A stretch of DNA of 64,000 nucleotides from Streptococcus ferus DSM 20646 (GCF_000372425.1 NZ_AQVD01000001.1:124001-188000), one strand, 5' to 3'. Counted from the first letter of the stretch, positions 17,296 to 25,900 are shown. The notes: a model not told the origin generated them from the letters alone. Translations and numbers: made by a program.

Positions 17296-18348
17296 ATGAT
17301 AGAAAATGAACAGCTAAAAGAGCGTTATTACCAAGCTTTGCTGGAACGAGATGCGCAGTTTGACGGGATTTTCTTTGCGGCCATTAAGTCGACGGGGATT
17401 TTTTGTCACGCGACCTGCCGGGCCAGAAAGCCTAAGTTTGAAAACTGTGATTTTTACGAAAGGGCAGAAGAAGCGCTTCTGGCTGGTTATCGACCATGCA
17501 AAATCTGTCAGCCCCTGTCATATCCACATCAACTTCCTGAAGAAGTCAGAATGCTCATAACAACTGTAGAAGCTAATCCTGAGAAGCGGTGGAGGGAAGA
17601 AGATTTCAAGAGGTTAGGTCTTCATTCGGCAACTGCTAGGCGACAATTCAAAGAAGTCTACGATATGACCTTTGTTCAGTACGCGCGTGCCCGTCGGATG
17701 GGTCTGGCTTTTAAGAATATCAAGGACGGACAGACAGTCATTGATCAGCAGCTGGCTATGGGCTATCAATCGTCTAGCGGTTTCAATGACGCCTTCAGCC
17801 GTATTATGGGAAATCCAGTCAAAAAAACGACTATTAAAGTGCTGACGGCTGCTTTTATCGCGACACCAATTGGACGAATGCTGGCTCTGGCGGATGAGGA
17901 GTATCTCTATCTTTTGGAATTTGAAAATCGACGAGGACTGGAAAGAGAAATAGAGCGGCTGCGCAGCAGACTGAATGCAAGAATTATCCATGGAACCAAT
18001 ACTCTTTTACAGCAATTGGAGAAAGAGCTAGCTGCCTATTTCTCTGGAACCTTTGCAGGTTTTACCGTTCCTCTGTATTTGAGTGGATCAGCCTTTCAGC
18101 AAGCAGTTTGGAAACTGCTTCAGAAAATTCCACTTGGAGAAACGGCTACCTATAAAGATTTGGCTCTAAAGCTAGGTGATAGCAACAAGGTCAGAGCTGT
18201 CGGCAATGCTAACGGAGCCAATCAGATTGCTATTTTGATACCTTGCCACCGTGTTATTGCCAGTGACGGCAGTTTGGGCGGTTATGGCGGCGGAAAAGAG
18301 CGCAAAAAATATCTGTTGGAGTTAGAGAAAAAAATTAAAAAAACATGA
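17296..18348 (+). CDS. ada: bifunctional Ada: methylphosphotriester sensor / O6-alkylguanine-DNA methyltransferase
   Basis: 350 aa. The frame opens at 17275, but GAGGAG precedes the ATG at 17296. Three parts: an N-terminal zinc domain with four Cys (CHATC...NCDF...CKIC, residues about 38-75) that takes methyl groups from phosphotriesters; an AraC-type helix-turn-helix (about 85-180); and a C-terminal methyltransferase with the PCHRV active site followed by SLGGYGGGKERK. This is the full E. coli Ada architecture: repair enzyme and transcriptional activator in one. It overlaps by 4 bp an ATG upstream of the S51 gene. Confidence 0.92.
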   Translation: MIENEQLKERYYQALLERDAQFDGIFFAAIKSTGIFCHATCRARKPKFENCDFYERAEEALLAGYRPCKICQPLSYPHQLPEEVRMLITTVEANPEKRWREEDFKRLGLHSATARRQFKEVYDMTFVQYARARRMGLAFKNIKDGQTVIDQQLAMGYQSSSGFNDAFSRIMGNPVKKTTIKVLTAAFIATPIGRMLALADEEYLYLLEFENRRGLEREIERLRSRLNARIIHGTNTLLQQLEKELAAYFSGTFAGFTVPLYLSGSAFQQAVWKLLQKIPLGETATYKDLALKLGDSNKVRAVGNANGANQIAILIPCHRVIASDGSLGGYGGGKERKKYLLELEKKIKKT

Positions 18349-18362
18349 CTGGGAGAAAATTC

Positions 18363-18983
18363 ATGAAAACATTATTCTTATGTTCTTATTTTGCAGAAGT
18401 GCGGCCTTTATTTGAGAAATTCGCAGAACAATATGAGTTGGAAAAGAAAGTCCTTTTCATTCCCACAGCTGGAGATATCGAAGAGTACAGGGACTATATT
18501 GATGAAGGCAGGGCTATTTTTGCAGATTTGCAATTTGATGTTGACTTGGTGGATATAGCAGCAGCGACAGAGACGGTGGTGCGGGAAAAGCTAGCACAAG
18601 CGTCTTGTCTCTACATTTCAGGCGGCAATACTTTTTATCTTTTATAGGAATTAAAGCGAAAAAATTTACTGCCTTTGATCCGCGAACGCATCAATCAAGG
18701 AATGGTTTATGTCGGTGAATCAGCTGGTGCCATCATTGCTTCCAATGATATTTCTTACAGCCAAATCATGGATGATAAGAGTCTAGCATCAGATCTGACA
18801 GATTATGCTGCCTTAGGTCTAGTTGATTTTTCTGTTTTGCCGCATTGGGGTGAGTTTCCTTTTGAAGAAATCACCGAGCAGACAGCAGGAACTTATGGCA
18901 AGCAGTTAAATCTCATCAAGCTTGACAACAAACAAGCTGTTCTGACGACTAGGGATAAGTCTATTGTCGTGAGCAGTCCGTAG
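18363..18983 (+). pseudogene. peptidase E-like (S51) protein, nonsense-interrupted
   Basis: One reading frame of about 207 codons, broken by an in-frame TAG at 18645-18647. Before the stop it reads ...CLYISGGNTFYLL; after it, ELKRKNLLPLIRERI...GMVYVGESAGAII. GGNTF and GESAGA (nucleophile Ser) are S51-family blocks, and the two halves join in the same frame, so a single C-to-T change of a CAG codon is the simplest cause. The catalytic Ser is lost from the truncated product. Start chosen at 18363 after CTGGGAGAAAATTC. Could be a recent mutation, a sequencing error or stop readthrough. Confidence 0.82.
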
Positions 18984-19044
18984 ATTTGGATCGTTTTCGC
19001 CACAATGTTTAACCAAAAATAGATAAACTGCCACCTATTCTTTC

Positions 19045-19072
19045 TTGAAAAGAGGATTTGTTCAGTTATAAT
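19045..19072 (+). promoter_or_regulatory. promoter of the XRE-ABC operon
   Basis: TTGAAA (19045-19050), 16-bp spacer, TATAAT (19067-19072). The -10 covers an in-frame ATG at 19071, which rules that ATG out as the start of the next gene. Confidence 0.75.
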
Positions 19073-19097
19073 GAAGTCAAGAGGAGGTAGGAAAAGT

Positions 19098-19514
19098 ATG
19101 ATTAGTGAGACGATTAGCTTTTTAAGAAAGAAACACGGTTTGTCTCAAGAAATGTTGGCGGAAAAAATTGGTGTGTCTCGCCAGACGTTGAGTAAGTGGG
19201 AAACCGGCGAAAGCAATCCGGATATTATTCACTCAAGTCGTTTAGCAGAGGCTTTTGAAATCACACTTGATGAATTGGTCTACTCTGGACGGGAGGTCCT
19301 CCATAGTGCAACTAAGGATGGCAAGTTTATGTTTGGGCCAGTTACTGTCGGGGAAAAGGGTCAGATTGTTATCCCTGTCAAAGCTCGACGTATTTTCCAT
19401 ATCGAAAAGGGAGATGAGTTACTTGTACTAGGCGATATTAATCAGGGGCTTGCCCTTGTTGATGCTAGATTTTTCATGGAGGCGCATAATCATTTAAAAA
19501 AAGGGGGAGATTAG
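19098..19514 (+). CDS. XRE helix-turn-helix / AbrB-domain regulator
   Basis: 138 aa, start after GAGGAGGTAGG. The N-terminal HTH_3 domain (about residues 1-60) reads ISFLRKKHGLSQEMLAEKIGVSRQTLSKWETGES. The C-terminal part (about 75-125) has FGPVTVGEKGQIVIPVKARRIFHIEKGDELLVLGD, a SpoVT/AbrB (MazE-like) swapped-hairpin DNA-binding fold. Two DNA-binding modules in one small protein. It leads an operon with an ABC transporter, so it probably regulates that transporter and itself; ligand unknown. Confidence 0.88.
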   Translation: MISETISFLRKKHGLSQEMLAEKIGVSRQTLSKWETGESNPDIIHSSRLAEAFEITLDELVYSGREVLHSATKDGKFMFGPVTVGEKGQIVIPVKARRIFHIEKGDELLVLGDINQGLALVDARFFMEAHNHLKKGGD

Positions 19515-19516
19515 CT

Positions 19517-20239
19517 ATGGATGCCATCAGGATAGAGGGATTAACCAAAAAGTACAAAGGTATCGTTGCTGTCGACCATCTTGATTTAAAAATTGAAGAA
19601 GGGAAGCTTTTTGCCTTATTAGGAATTAATGGGGCTGGAAAGACGACGCTTATCAAAATGCTAGCTTGTCTGACGCAGCCAAACAGTGGTGATGCTTTTT
19701 TACACAACAAGAGTATTATGAGTAATCGGCAAGAAGTGAAAGACCTCATTAGTATTTCCCCACAAGAAACAGCCATTGCTCCCAACTTGAGCGTTAGAGA
19801 AAACCTAGATTTGATGTGTGGCATTAATCGTTTTTCCAAACAGAAAACCGGTCAAAAAATAAAAGAGACGGTGAGTCAGTTTGCGCTAGCTCCTGTTCTT
19901 GATAAACGAGCAGGTAAACTCTCTGGAGGATGGCGTCGCCGACTCAGTATTGCCATGGCTTTGATTAGTGAACCTAAGATTTTATTTCTGGATGAGCCGA
20001 CTCTTGGTTTGGATGTTGTGGCACGAAGTGAGTTGTGGGATACGATAAAAAATTTGAAAAATAAGATGACTATTATCTTGACCACGCATTATATGGAGGA
20101 AGCAGAAGCTCTGTCAGATCAAGTAGGAATCATGAAAGCGGGTAAACTCCTTGCCCTTGGCAGTGTTCATGATCTGAAAGTTTTGGCAAATACAACTGAT
20201 TTTGAACAAGCTTTTATCACGATTGTAAAAGGAGGCTGA
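19517..20239 (+). CDS. ABC exporter, ATP-binding protein
   Basis: 240 aa. Walker A GINGAGKTT, signature LSGGWRRRLS (usual LSGGQ with Gln replaced by Trp), Walker B ILFLDEPTLGLD, and switch TTHYMEEAE. Belongs to the ABC-2/drug-export class (CcmA-like). Starts 2 bp after the regulator, with GGGGGAG as ribosome-binding site; the permease follows after 2 bp. The transported substrate is unknown; candidates are antimicrobial peptides or small drugs. Confidence 0.92.
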   Translation: MDAIRIEGLTKKYKGIVAVDHLDLKIEEGKLFALLGINGAGKTTLIKMLACLTQPNSGDAFLHNKSIMSNRQEVKDLISISPQETAIAPNLSVRENLDLMCGINRFSKQKTGQKIKETVSQFALAPVLDKRAGKLSGGWRRRLSIAMALISEPKILFLDEPTLGLDVVARSELWDTIKNLKNKMTIILTTHYMEEAEALSDQVGIMKAGKLLALGSVHDLKVLANTTDFEQAFITIVKGG

Positions 20240-20241
20240 TC

Positions 20242-20973
20242 ATGAGATTATTTGCTTTTTCAAAACGTACGGCCCAAGAAATCTTGCGAGATCCTATCAA
20301 TTTAGCTTTTGGTGTAGGTTTCCCGGTGGTATTGATTTTTCTCCTCAATGCGATCCAGGCAAACATCCCGGTTTCTTTATTTCAATTAAACAGCTTCATT
20401 CCTGGGATTGCCGTGTTTGGATTGACCTTTATGACCGTTTTTTCGGCGACACTTATTGCCAAGGATAGAGAATCATCATTTCTGCAACGCCTTTATACAA
20501 GTCCTATGACGGCTATGGACTTTATCTTGGGCTATGCTTTTCCAATTCTGCCTATTGCTTTAACACAGACACTGATTTGTTATCTGGTGGCCATCCCGCT
20601 GGGCCTGTCTTTTAACCTTAAAACGGTTTACGCGATTCTTTGTATCCTTCCGATTTCCCTCTTTTTTATCGCTGTGGGTCTTCTTTGCGGAAGTGTTCTT
20701 AGTGTCAAACAGGTAGGAGGGATATGTGGTGCTTTGCTGACCAATCTGGCTGGCTGGTTATCAGGGATTTGGTTTGATCTTGATTTGATTGGGGGTCTCT
20801 TTAAGAAGGTCGCCTATGCCTTGCCTTTTGTCCACGCGGTCAACTTGGAGAGAATGGCCTTGAATGGCTTTACTAAGGATAGCTTTTCCAGTTTGCTGTG
20901 GCTTTTGGGCTATACTCTTTTGACGATGTTTCTGGCGACATATTTCTTTTTGAGGCAAATGAAAAATAATTAA
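20242..20973 (+). CDS. ABC-2 type permease
   Basis: 243 aa with about six hydrophobic segments. Contains [24 protein letters not shown], typical of ABC-2 permeases of the drug/antibiotic exporter type. Strong ribosome-binding site AGGAGGCTGATC. Partner of the preceding ATPase; together one exporter under the XRE-AbrB regulator. Confidence 0.9.
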   Translation: MRLFAFSKRTAQEILRDPINLAFGVGFPVVLIFLLNAIQANIPVSLFQLNSFIPGIAVFGLTFMTVFSATLIAKDRESSFLQRLYTSPMTAMDFILGYAFPILPIALTQTLICYLVAIPLGLSFNLKTVYAILCILPISLFFIAVGLLCGSVLSVKQVGGICGALLTNLAGWLSGIWFDLDLIGGLFKKVAYALPFVHAVNLERMALNGFTKDSFSSLLWLLGYTLLTMFLATYFFLRQMKNN

Positions 20974-21013
20974 TGGTAAATATTGTGTTAAAAGGCTGCT
21001 AGATTTAAGTTTT

Positions 21014-21041
21014 AAAAATTCACCTCTCAGAGGTGAATTTT
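21014..21041 (+). terminator. terminator of the ABC exporter operon
   Basis: AAAATTCACCTCT / AGAGGTGAATTTT perfect inverted repeat with a 1-base centre. It ends directly before the -10 of the next gene. Confidence 0.88.
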
Positions 21042-21049
21042 GTTATAAT
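21041..21049 (+). promoter_or_regulatory. extended -10 promoter of the GAF reductase gene
   Basis: TGT-TATAAT (TG at 21041-21042, TATAAT at 21044-21049). The next ATG starts at 21056, exactly 6 nt after the box, so the predicted mRNA begins at the A of the start codon. No ribosome-binding site is present. Confidence 0.75.
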
Positions 21050-21055
21050 AGACTC

Positions 21056-21553
21056 ATGACGAATTCAGAAAAAATGTCTCAATACGAACTCTTGTTAGCT
21101 CAGTTAGACGCCTTACTGACTGATGAGACCAATCCTGTCGCTAATCTGGCAAATGCCAGTGCTCTTTTGAAGATGGCTCTGCCTCGCTCTGTTTTTGCAG
21201 GTTTTTATCTGTTTGATGGTCGTGAATTGATCTTGGGTCCTTTTCAGGGGGCGGTGTCTTGTGTGCATATTGCTCTTGGCAAAGGGGTCTGCGGTGAATC
21301 CGCCCAGAAGCGTCAAACGCTGATTGTGGAGGATGTGACCAAGCATGCCAACTACATTTCCTGCGATTCTGCGGCTAAATCAGAAATCGTGGTGCCTATG
21401 GTTGTAGACGGCCAGCTAGTGGGAGTTCTGGATTTGGACTCTTCGGAGCTTGCAGATTACGATGCCATTGATCAAACTTATTTGGAACGATTTGTAGCAC
21501 TTTTGCTTGAAAAAACGGATTGGAATTTTAACATGTTTGGAGTAAAAAACTGA
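21056..21553 (+). CDS. GAF-domain free methionine-(R)-sulfoxide reductase
   Basis: 165 aa, single GAF domain. The three family Cys are present: two in [16 protein letters not shown] and one in [16 protein letters not shown]. Reduces free methionine-R-sulfoxide, part of oxidative defence. The N-terminus [10 protein letters not shown] resembles the start of pneumococcal homologues as I recall them, supporting this ATG although it has no ribosome-binding site (probable leaderless mRNA). Its TGA overlaps the dnaX ATG (TGATG), so dnaX is translationally coupled. Confidence 0.88.
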   Translation: MTNSEKMSQYELLLAQLDALLTDETNPVANLANASALLKMALPRSVFAGFYLFDGRELILGPFQGAVSCVHIALGKGVCGESAQKRQTLIVEDVTKHANYISCDSAAKSEIVVPMVVDGQLVGVLDLDSSELADYDAIDQTYLERFVALLLEKTDWNFNMFGVKN

Positions 21554-23220
21554 TGTATCAAGCCCTTTATCGAAAATACAGAAGCCAGACTTTTGATGAA
21601 ATGGTTGGGCAAGAAGTTGTTGCGACCACGTTAAAACAGGCCGTTGCCTCAGGAAAAATCAGTCACGCCTACCTATTTTCAGGACCGCGAGGAACAGGGA
21701 AAACCAGTGCGGCCAAGATTTTTGCCAAGGCTATGAACTGTCCCAATCAAAAAGATGGAGAACCATGCAATCATTGTGATATTTGTCAGGATATTACCAA
21801 TGGCAGTCTTGAAGATGTGATTGAAATTGATGCCGCCTCCAACAACGGTGTGGATGAAATCCGCGACATTCGTGATAAATCAACCTATGCTCCCAGTCGA
21901 GCGACCCATAAGGTCTACATCATTGACGAAGTGCATATGCTCTCAACAGGTGCTTTTAATGCCCTTTTGAAAACCTTGGAAGAGCCTACTGAGAATGTTG
22001 TTTTTGTTTTGGCAACTACAGAACTACATAAGATTCCAGCCACCATTTTATCCCGTGTACAGCGTTTTGAGTTCAAGGCCATTAAGGAAGCTGATATTAA
22101 CAGACATTTAGCAGCCGTTTTGGAAAAGGAAGGACTCGCTTTTGATACAGATGCCTTGAGACTGATTGCCAGACGGGCAGAAGGCGGCATGCGCGATGCC
22201 TTGTCTATTTTGGACCAGGCACTCAGCTTAACCAGTGATGGTCATCTTTCTCTTGCGATTGCCGAAGAAATTACAGGGAGTATCAGTTTAGAGGCTCTTG
22301 ATGAATATGTTGCTGCCCTCAGAGAGAAGGATGTCAATCAGGCATTGGCTAAGCTGGAACTGATTTTTGAAAATGGTAAAAGCATGAGCCGATTTGCGAC
22401 GGACTTATTGAATTATCTGAGAGACATTCTCCTTGTTCAGGCAGGCGGTGATAGCGGTCATCAAAGTGATCTCTTCACGGCAAACTTGTCTCTGTCGCAA
22501 GGTCATCTTTTTGCTATGATTGATCTTATTACAGACAGTCTGCCAGAAATTAAAACCGGTACTCAGCCTAAGATTTACGCAGAAATGATGACAATCCGGC
22601 TGTCACAGTTAGAAGGTCCAAAAGAGCCTGCTCTTCCAGCCAATCTTGAGCAAGACCTCCAGTCTTTGAAAGAGGAAGTTCACCAGCTTAAACAAGCCAT
22701 CAAGGCACTAAACGAAGGGGAAAAACCAGCAGTTGCCCTTGTTACCAAAACCAAACAGGTTTCCAGTCAGCGTTATCAGGTTGACCGTGACAAAGTGATC
22801 ACCATTATGCAGGAGACCGTCGTCAATAGCCAGCAGTCGCGAGAATATCTGGATGCTCTCAAAGGTTCTTGGAATGAGATTCTGGAGCGGTTAACACCTC
22901 AGGACAGGGCGCTTTTGCTGGGTTCAGAACCTGTTTTGGCCAACAGCGAGAATGCCATTTTAGCCTTTGATGCTGCTTTCAATGCTCAGCAGGCTATGAA
23001 GCGTCAGGACCTCAACACCATATTTGGAAATATCATGAGCCAGACCTCAGGATTTTCACCGAATATCATGGCGATTCCCAGAGAAGACTTTAATGCCATC
23101 CGCAGTGAATTTGCCAAGTCTTTGAAATCAGAAACGCCAGCAGAAGAAGCACCGGCAGAAGAGCTGATACCGGAGGAATTTGATTTCTTGGCTGAAAAAA
23201 TTACCATTGAGGAAAATTAA
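21553..23220 (+). CDS. dnaX: DNA polymerase III subunit gamma/tau
   Basis: 555 aa. AAA+ clamp-loader ATPase: Walker A SGPRGTGKTSAAK, zinc-binding Cys cluster CPNQKDGEPCNHCDIC, Walker B IIDEVHML, sensor 1 LATTELHKIP, SRC-type arginine finger region TILSRVQRF, sensor 2 RAEGGMRDAL. The C-terminal ~190 residues are the more variable polymerase-binding part. Overlaps the preceding stop by 1 bp. No obvious programmed-frameshift site of the E. coli kind. Confidence 0.96.
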   Translation: MYQALYRKYRSQTFDEMVGQEVVATTLKQAVASGKISHAYLFSGPRGTGKTSAAKIFAKAMNCPNQKDGEPCNHCDICQDITNGSLEDVIEIDAASNNGVDEIRDIRDKSTYAPSRATHKVYIIDEVHMLSTGAFNALLKTLEEPTENVVFVLATTELHKIPATILSRVQRFEFKAIKEADINRHLAAVLEKEGLAFDTDALRLIARRAEGGMRDALSILDQALSLTSDGHLSLAIAEEITGSISLEALDEYVAALREKDVNQALAKLELIFENGKSMSRFATDLLNYLRDILLVQAGGDSGHQSDLFTANLSLSQGHLFAMIDLITDSLPEIKTGTQPKIYAEMMTIRLSQLEGPKEPALPANLEQDLQSLKEEVHQLKQAIKALNEGEKPAVALVTKTKQVSSQRYQVDRDKVITIMQETVVNSQQSREYLDALKGSWNEILERLTPQDRALLLGSEPVLANSENAILAFDAAFNAQQAMKRQDLNTIFGNIMSQTSGFSPNIMAIPREDFNAIRSEFAKSLKSETPAEEAPAEELIPEEFDFLAEKITIEEN

Positions 23221-23252
23221 AAAGAAAATTCATCGCAGAATTTTCTTTTTTT
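23221..23252 (+). terminator. terminator after dnaX
   Basis: AAAGAAAATTC / GAATTTTCTTT hairpin (6-nt loop) with a run of T, starting directly after the dnaX stop. Confidence 0.8.
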
Positions 23253-23260
23253 GGTACAAT
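23252..23260 (+). promoter_or_regulatory. extended -10 promoter of the small membrane protein gene
   Basis: TGG-TACAAT (23252-23260). The ATG at 23267 is 6 nt downstream and lacks a ribosome-binding site: predicted leaderless. Confidence 0.7.
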
Positions 23261-23266
23261 AGTTCT

Positions 23267-23461
23267 ATGATAAAACGAGATTTTCTAATCATGGTTTTGA
23301 TTACCGTGTTTGAAACTATTTTGCTAAATAATGCAATCCTAGACGGTGACTTCTTTCTGGCCGGTTTTTGGGGCTTTCTGCTGCTGAGAAATTTAAGGAA
23401 GGTTTATCTCATCAGTAAATTTACCAAAGATGTCCTAGCCTCTACCAAGAAGAAAGACTGA
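23267..23461 (+). CDS. small membrane protein (DUF3272-like)
   Basis: 64 aa: basic start MIKRDF, then two hydrophobic segments (about residues 7-24 and 29-41) and a basic tail ending STKKKD. Resembles the short streptococcal DUF3272 proteins found beside dnaX; function unknown. The frame extends upstream into dnaX, but the ATG at 23267 fits the -10 position and family length. Its end overlaps the convergent birA gene by 20 bp. Confidence 0.72.
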   Translation: MIKRDFLIMVLITVFETILLNNAILDGDFFLAGFWGFLLLRNLRKVYLISKFTKDVLASTKKKD

Positions 23462-24377
23462 TTTCTCCGCTGTTGAGCACTTTTTCTAAGCCGCTGTCAA
23501 GCCTAACCACAAGCTGGCCAGTGTCGGTAATGTCAGTCGCCATTCCTTGATAGTGCTTTCCATTTTCGTCAAAGGTCACTTGTCTGTTTAGGACAAGTGA
23601 TTTTTCTTTGTAGACCTTCACCAAATCTGCAACAGGCGTTCCCAGAAAAATGTTCCAAATCTCAGCAATGAGCTGATTTCGGCTAATGTCTGGCTGGCTT
23701 GTGAATAAGCTGATGGCCTTGTCTGCTAAGGCGTCTGGAAAGTCGGTAACATAAAAGTTAAGACCAACACCAATAATGACATCCGTCACCAAACCAGTCT
23801 CAATAGATGTCACGGCTTCGGTCAAGATACCAGCTAGTTTTTTTTGATGAAGATAGATGTCATTGACCCACTTAATCTCAGTATTGATAGCCGTTAGGCG
23901 GGAAATCGCCTTGACAATACTGGAAGCAGCCATCAGCGTATAGGGAGGAAGTTCTGCGTAAGGTCGGTTTGGCTTCAGGTGGAGAGACATGTAGATACCA
24001 CCGTTTTCAGGTGTGAAAAAGTCTCTGCTGAAGCGTCCCTTTGCGGTTTCTTGCTTAGGCGCTAAGTATAGGCTCGGCGCAGTATGTCCCTTATCAATCC
24101 CCTCTTTGGCATCAAGCTGGGTAGAAATAGACTTGTCATTGTGAAAGACCTCTAAGCCAGTCTCTGCCTTAATATTGTCAGGGATGAGGAGGTCACCTTC
24201 AAGAAGACGATAGCCTCTGTTTTTGACAGAGTTAATCCTCAAACCTTTAGCTTCTAATGTCTGAATAGCTTTCCAAACAGAAGTCCGTGAGAGACCTAAC
24301 TTCTGTGCTAATTCTTCGCCGTTTAAAAAGTCCTTGCTTTGAGCAAGCGCCTGGTATATTTTTTCGTAAGTTTTCAT
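23442..24377 (-). CDS. birA: biotin-protein ligase / biotin operon repressor
   Basis: 311 aa. N-terminal winged helix (KIYQALAQSKDFLNGEELAQKLGLSRTSVWKAIQTLEAKGL) followed by the ligase domain with GRFSRDFFTPENGGIYMS (family GRxxxWxSPxGxxxxxS), KWVNDIYLHQKKLAGIL and GVGLNFYV. Attaches biotin to acetyl-CoA carboxylase and may repress biotin transport genes. The frame starts 18 bp further upstream, but the -10 box (minus strand TGT-TACAAT at 24397-24405) lies too close; the ATG at 24377 has AAAGGTAAACAAG before it, leaving a leader of only about 12 nt. Confidence 0.93.
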   Translation of the reverse strand: MKTYEKIYQALAQSKDFLNGEELAQKLGLSRTSVWKAIQTLEAKGLRINSVKNRGYRLLEGDLLIPDNIKAETGLEVFHNDKSISTQLDAKEGIDKGHTAPSLYLAPKQETAKGRFSRDFFTPENGGIYMSLHLKPNRPYAELPPYTLMAASSIVKAISRLTAINTEIKWVNDIYLHQKKLAGILTEAVTSIETGLVTDVIIGVGLNFYVTDFPDALADKAISLFTSQPDISRNQLIAEIWNIFLGTPVADLVKVYKEKSLVLNRQVTFDENGKHYQGMATDITDTGQLVVRLDSGLEKVLNSGEISLSSW

Positions 24378-24396
24378 CTTGTTTACCTTTACCATT

Positions 24397-24405
24397 ATTG
24401 TAACA
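24397..24405 (-). promoter_or_regulatory. extended -10 promoter of birA
   Basis: Minus strand TGT-TACAAT; predicted transcript start about 12 nt before the birA ATG. Confidence 0.65.
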
Positions 24406-24513
24406 TAAATCCTAAAAAGCTATCTTTATTTGGAGTATCAGTCAGACTGATGACCGGCTATTCTAAATTCTAATAGAAATTTTGGTGATTCTTCCCAATT
24501 TATCGTGAAAACA

Positions 24514-24522
24514 TGATATACT
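24514..24522 (+). promoter_or_regulatory. extended -10 promoter of metK
   Basis: TGA-TATACT (24514-24522); transcription should start near 24529, just before the SMK-box-like structure. Confidence 0.65.
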
Positions 24523-24534
24523 AAAACAGTTAAT

Positions 24535-24686
24535 GAGTCCCGAAAAGGTGACTGAAAGAAGGTCTAGACCGATGATTTTAGTCAGTTCTTTGTAACTTTT
24601 TAACCTAGAACAGTCAACTGACAGCTGTTTGTCTTTCCAAACGGCTGCTTGTTGGCAAACGATTTTCTTAAAAGGGGGACATTTTT
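24535..24686 (+). ncRNA. SMK box (SAM-III)-like riboswitch, metK leader
   Basis: Leader of metK with the landmarks of the SAM-III class: GTCCCGAAAAGG (anti-Shine-Dalgarno, from 24537), a stem GACTGAAA / TTTTAGTC (24550-24583), TTTGTAAC, then the AAAGGGGGAC Shine-Dalgarno (24671-24680). GTCCC (24537-24541) can pair with GGGAC (24676-24680), hiding the ribosome-binding site when SAM is bound. About 70 nt separate the core from the Shine-Dalgarno and contain a 10-bp hairpin CAGCTGTTTG / CAAACGGCTG (24622-24647). The class is inferred from memory of the consensus and the metK context. Confidence 0.8.
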
Positions 24687-25883
24687 ATGTCAGAACGTAA
24701 ACTTTTCACGTCTGAGTCGGTTTCGGAGGGACATCCGGATAAGATTGCAGACCAGATTTCCGATGCGATTTTGGATGCCATTTTGGCTCAGGATCCAGAT
24801 GCTCATGTGGCAGCTGAAACGGCTGTTTACACTGGAAGCGTCCATGTTTTTGGGGAAATTTCGACCACGGCTTATGTGGATATTAACCGAATTGTGCGTG
24901 ATACCATTGCTGAGATTGGCTATACTAAGGGCGAATACGGTTTTGCAGCAGAATCTGTCGGAGTTCATCCGTCACTGGTTGAGCAGTCACCAGATATTGC
25001 TCAGGGGGTCAATGAAGCCTTGGAAGTGCGTGAGGATGCCAATCAAGATCCGCTGGATTTGATTGGTGCAGGTGATCAGGGGCTCATGTTTGGTTTTGCG
25101 GTAGATGAAACGCCTGAACTCATGCCGCTGCCCATCTCACTTTCTCATAAGCTGGTGAAAAAATTGGCGGATTTGCGCAAATCAGGTGCCATTTCCTACC
25201 TGCGTCCAGACGCCAAGTCACAGGTGACCGTCGAGTACGATGAGAATGGAAGACCAGCTCGAGTGGATACGGTTGTCATTTCGACCCAGCATGATCCAGA
25301 TGTGACCAATGAGCAAATTCATCAAGATGTGATAGAAAAAGTCGTCAAAGCAGTTATTCCTGCGGAATATCTGGACGAAAAAACCAAGTATTTCATCAAT
25401 CCGACCGGTCGCTTTGTCATCGGTGGCCCGCAGGGAGATTCCGGCTTGACAGGCCGTAAGATTATCGTTGATACCTATGGCGGTTATGCCCGTCATGGTG
25501 GCGGTGCCTTCTCTGGTAAGGATGCGACCAAGGTAGACCGCTCCGCCTCCTATGCAGCCCGCTATATCGCTAAAAATATCGTGGCAGCAGGTCTAGCCAG
25601 CAAGGCAGAGGTGCAGTTGGCCTACGCCATCGGAGTGGCCCGTCCTGTATCGGTACGGGTGGATACCTTTGGTACCAATACAGTCTCCGAAGGCAAGATT
25701 GAAGCAGCTGTCCGTCAGATTTTTGACCTCCGGCCAGCAGGCATTATCCAAATGTTGGACCTCAATCGGCCGATTTACAAACAAACCGCAGCCTATGGCC
25801 ACATGGGCCGGACCGATATTGATCTGCCTTGGGAAAAATTGGATAAGGTAGAGGATTTAAAAGCTATTGTCAGTAAAAAGTAG
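24687..25883 (+). CDS. metK: S-adenosylmethionine synthetase
   Basis: 398 aa, usual length. Makes SAM from methionine and ATP. N-terminal [24 protein letters not shown], central [12 protein letters not shown], and [16 protein letters not shown] are MetK signatures. Preceded by AAAAGGGGGAC, which also forms part of the SMK-box pairing, so translation is likely to be shut down by its own product. Monocistronic. Confidence 0.97.
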   Translation: MSERKLFTSESVSEGHPDKIADQISDAILDAILAQDPDAHVAAETAVYTGSVHVFGEISTTAYVDINRIVRDTIAEIGYTKGEYGFAAESVGVHPSLVEQSPDIAQGVNEALEVREDANQDPLDLIGAGDQGLMFGFAVDETPELMPLPISLSHKLVKKLADLRKSGAISYLRPDAKSQVTVEYDENGRPARVDTVVISTQHDPDVTNEQIHQDVIEKVVKAVIPAEYLDEKTKYFINPTGRFVIGGPQGDSGLTGRKIIVDTYGGYARHGGGAFSGKDATKVDRSASYAARYIAKNIVAAGLASKAEVQLAYAIGVARPVSVRVDTFGTNTVSEGKIEAAVRQIFDLRPAGIIQMLDLNRPIYKQTAAYGHMGRTDIDLPWEKLDKVEDLKAIVSKK

Positions 25884-25900
25884 GGAAACCTACTTTTTTT
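25875..25900 (+). terminator. terminator after metK
   Basis: AAGTAGG-GAAA-CCTACTT hairpin followed by T residues; the metK stop codon lies within the 5' arm. Confidence 0.88.

Noticed and set aside
19071..19097. Upstream start (ATG 19071) for the XRE-AbrB regulator
   Set aside because: This ATG lies in the -10 box of its own promoter; the ATG at 19098 has a strong ribosome-binding site.
21553..23220. Programmed frameshift in dnaX giving a separate gamma subunit
   Set aside because: No slippery run followed by a stem-loop was seen at the expected place.
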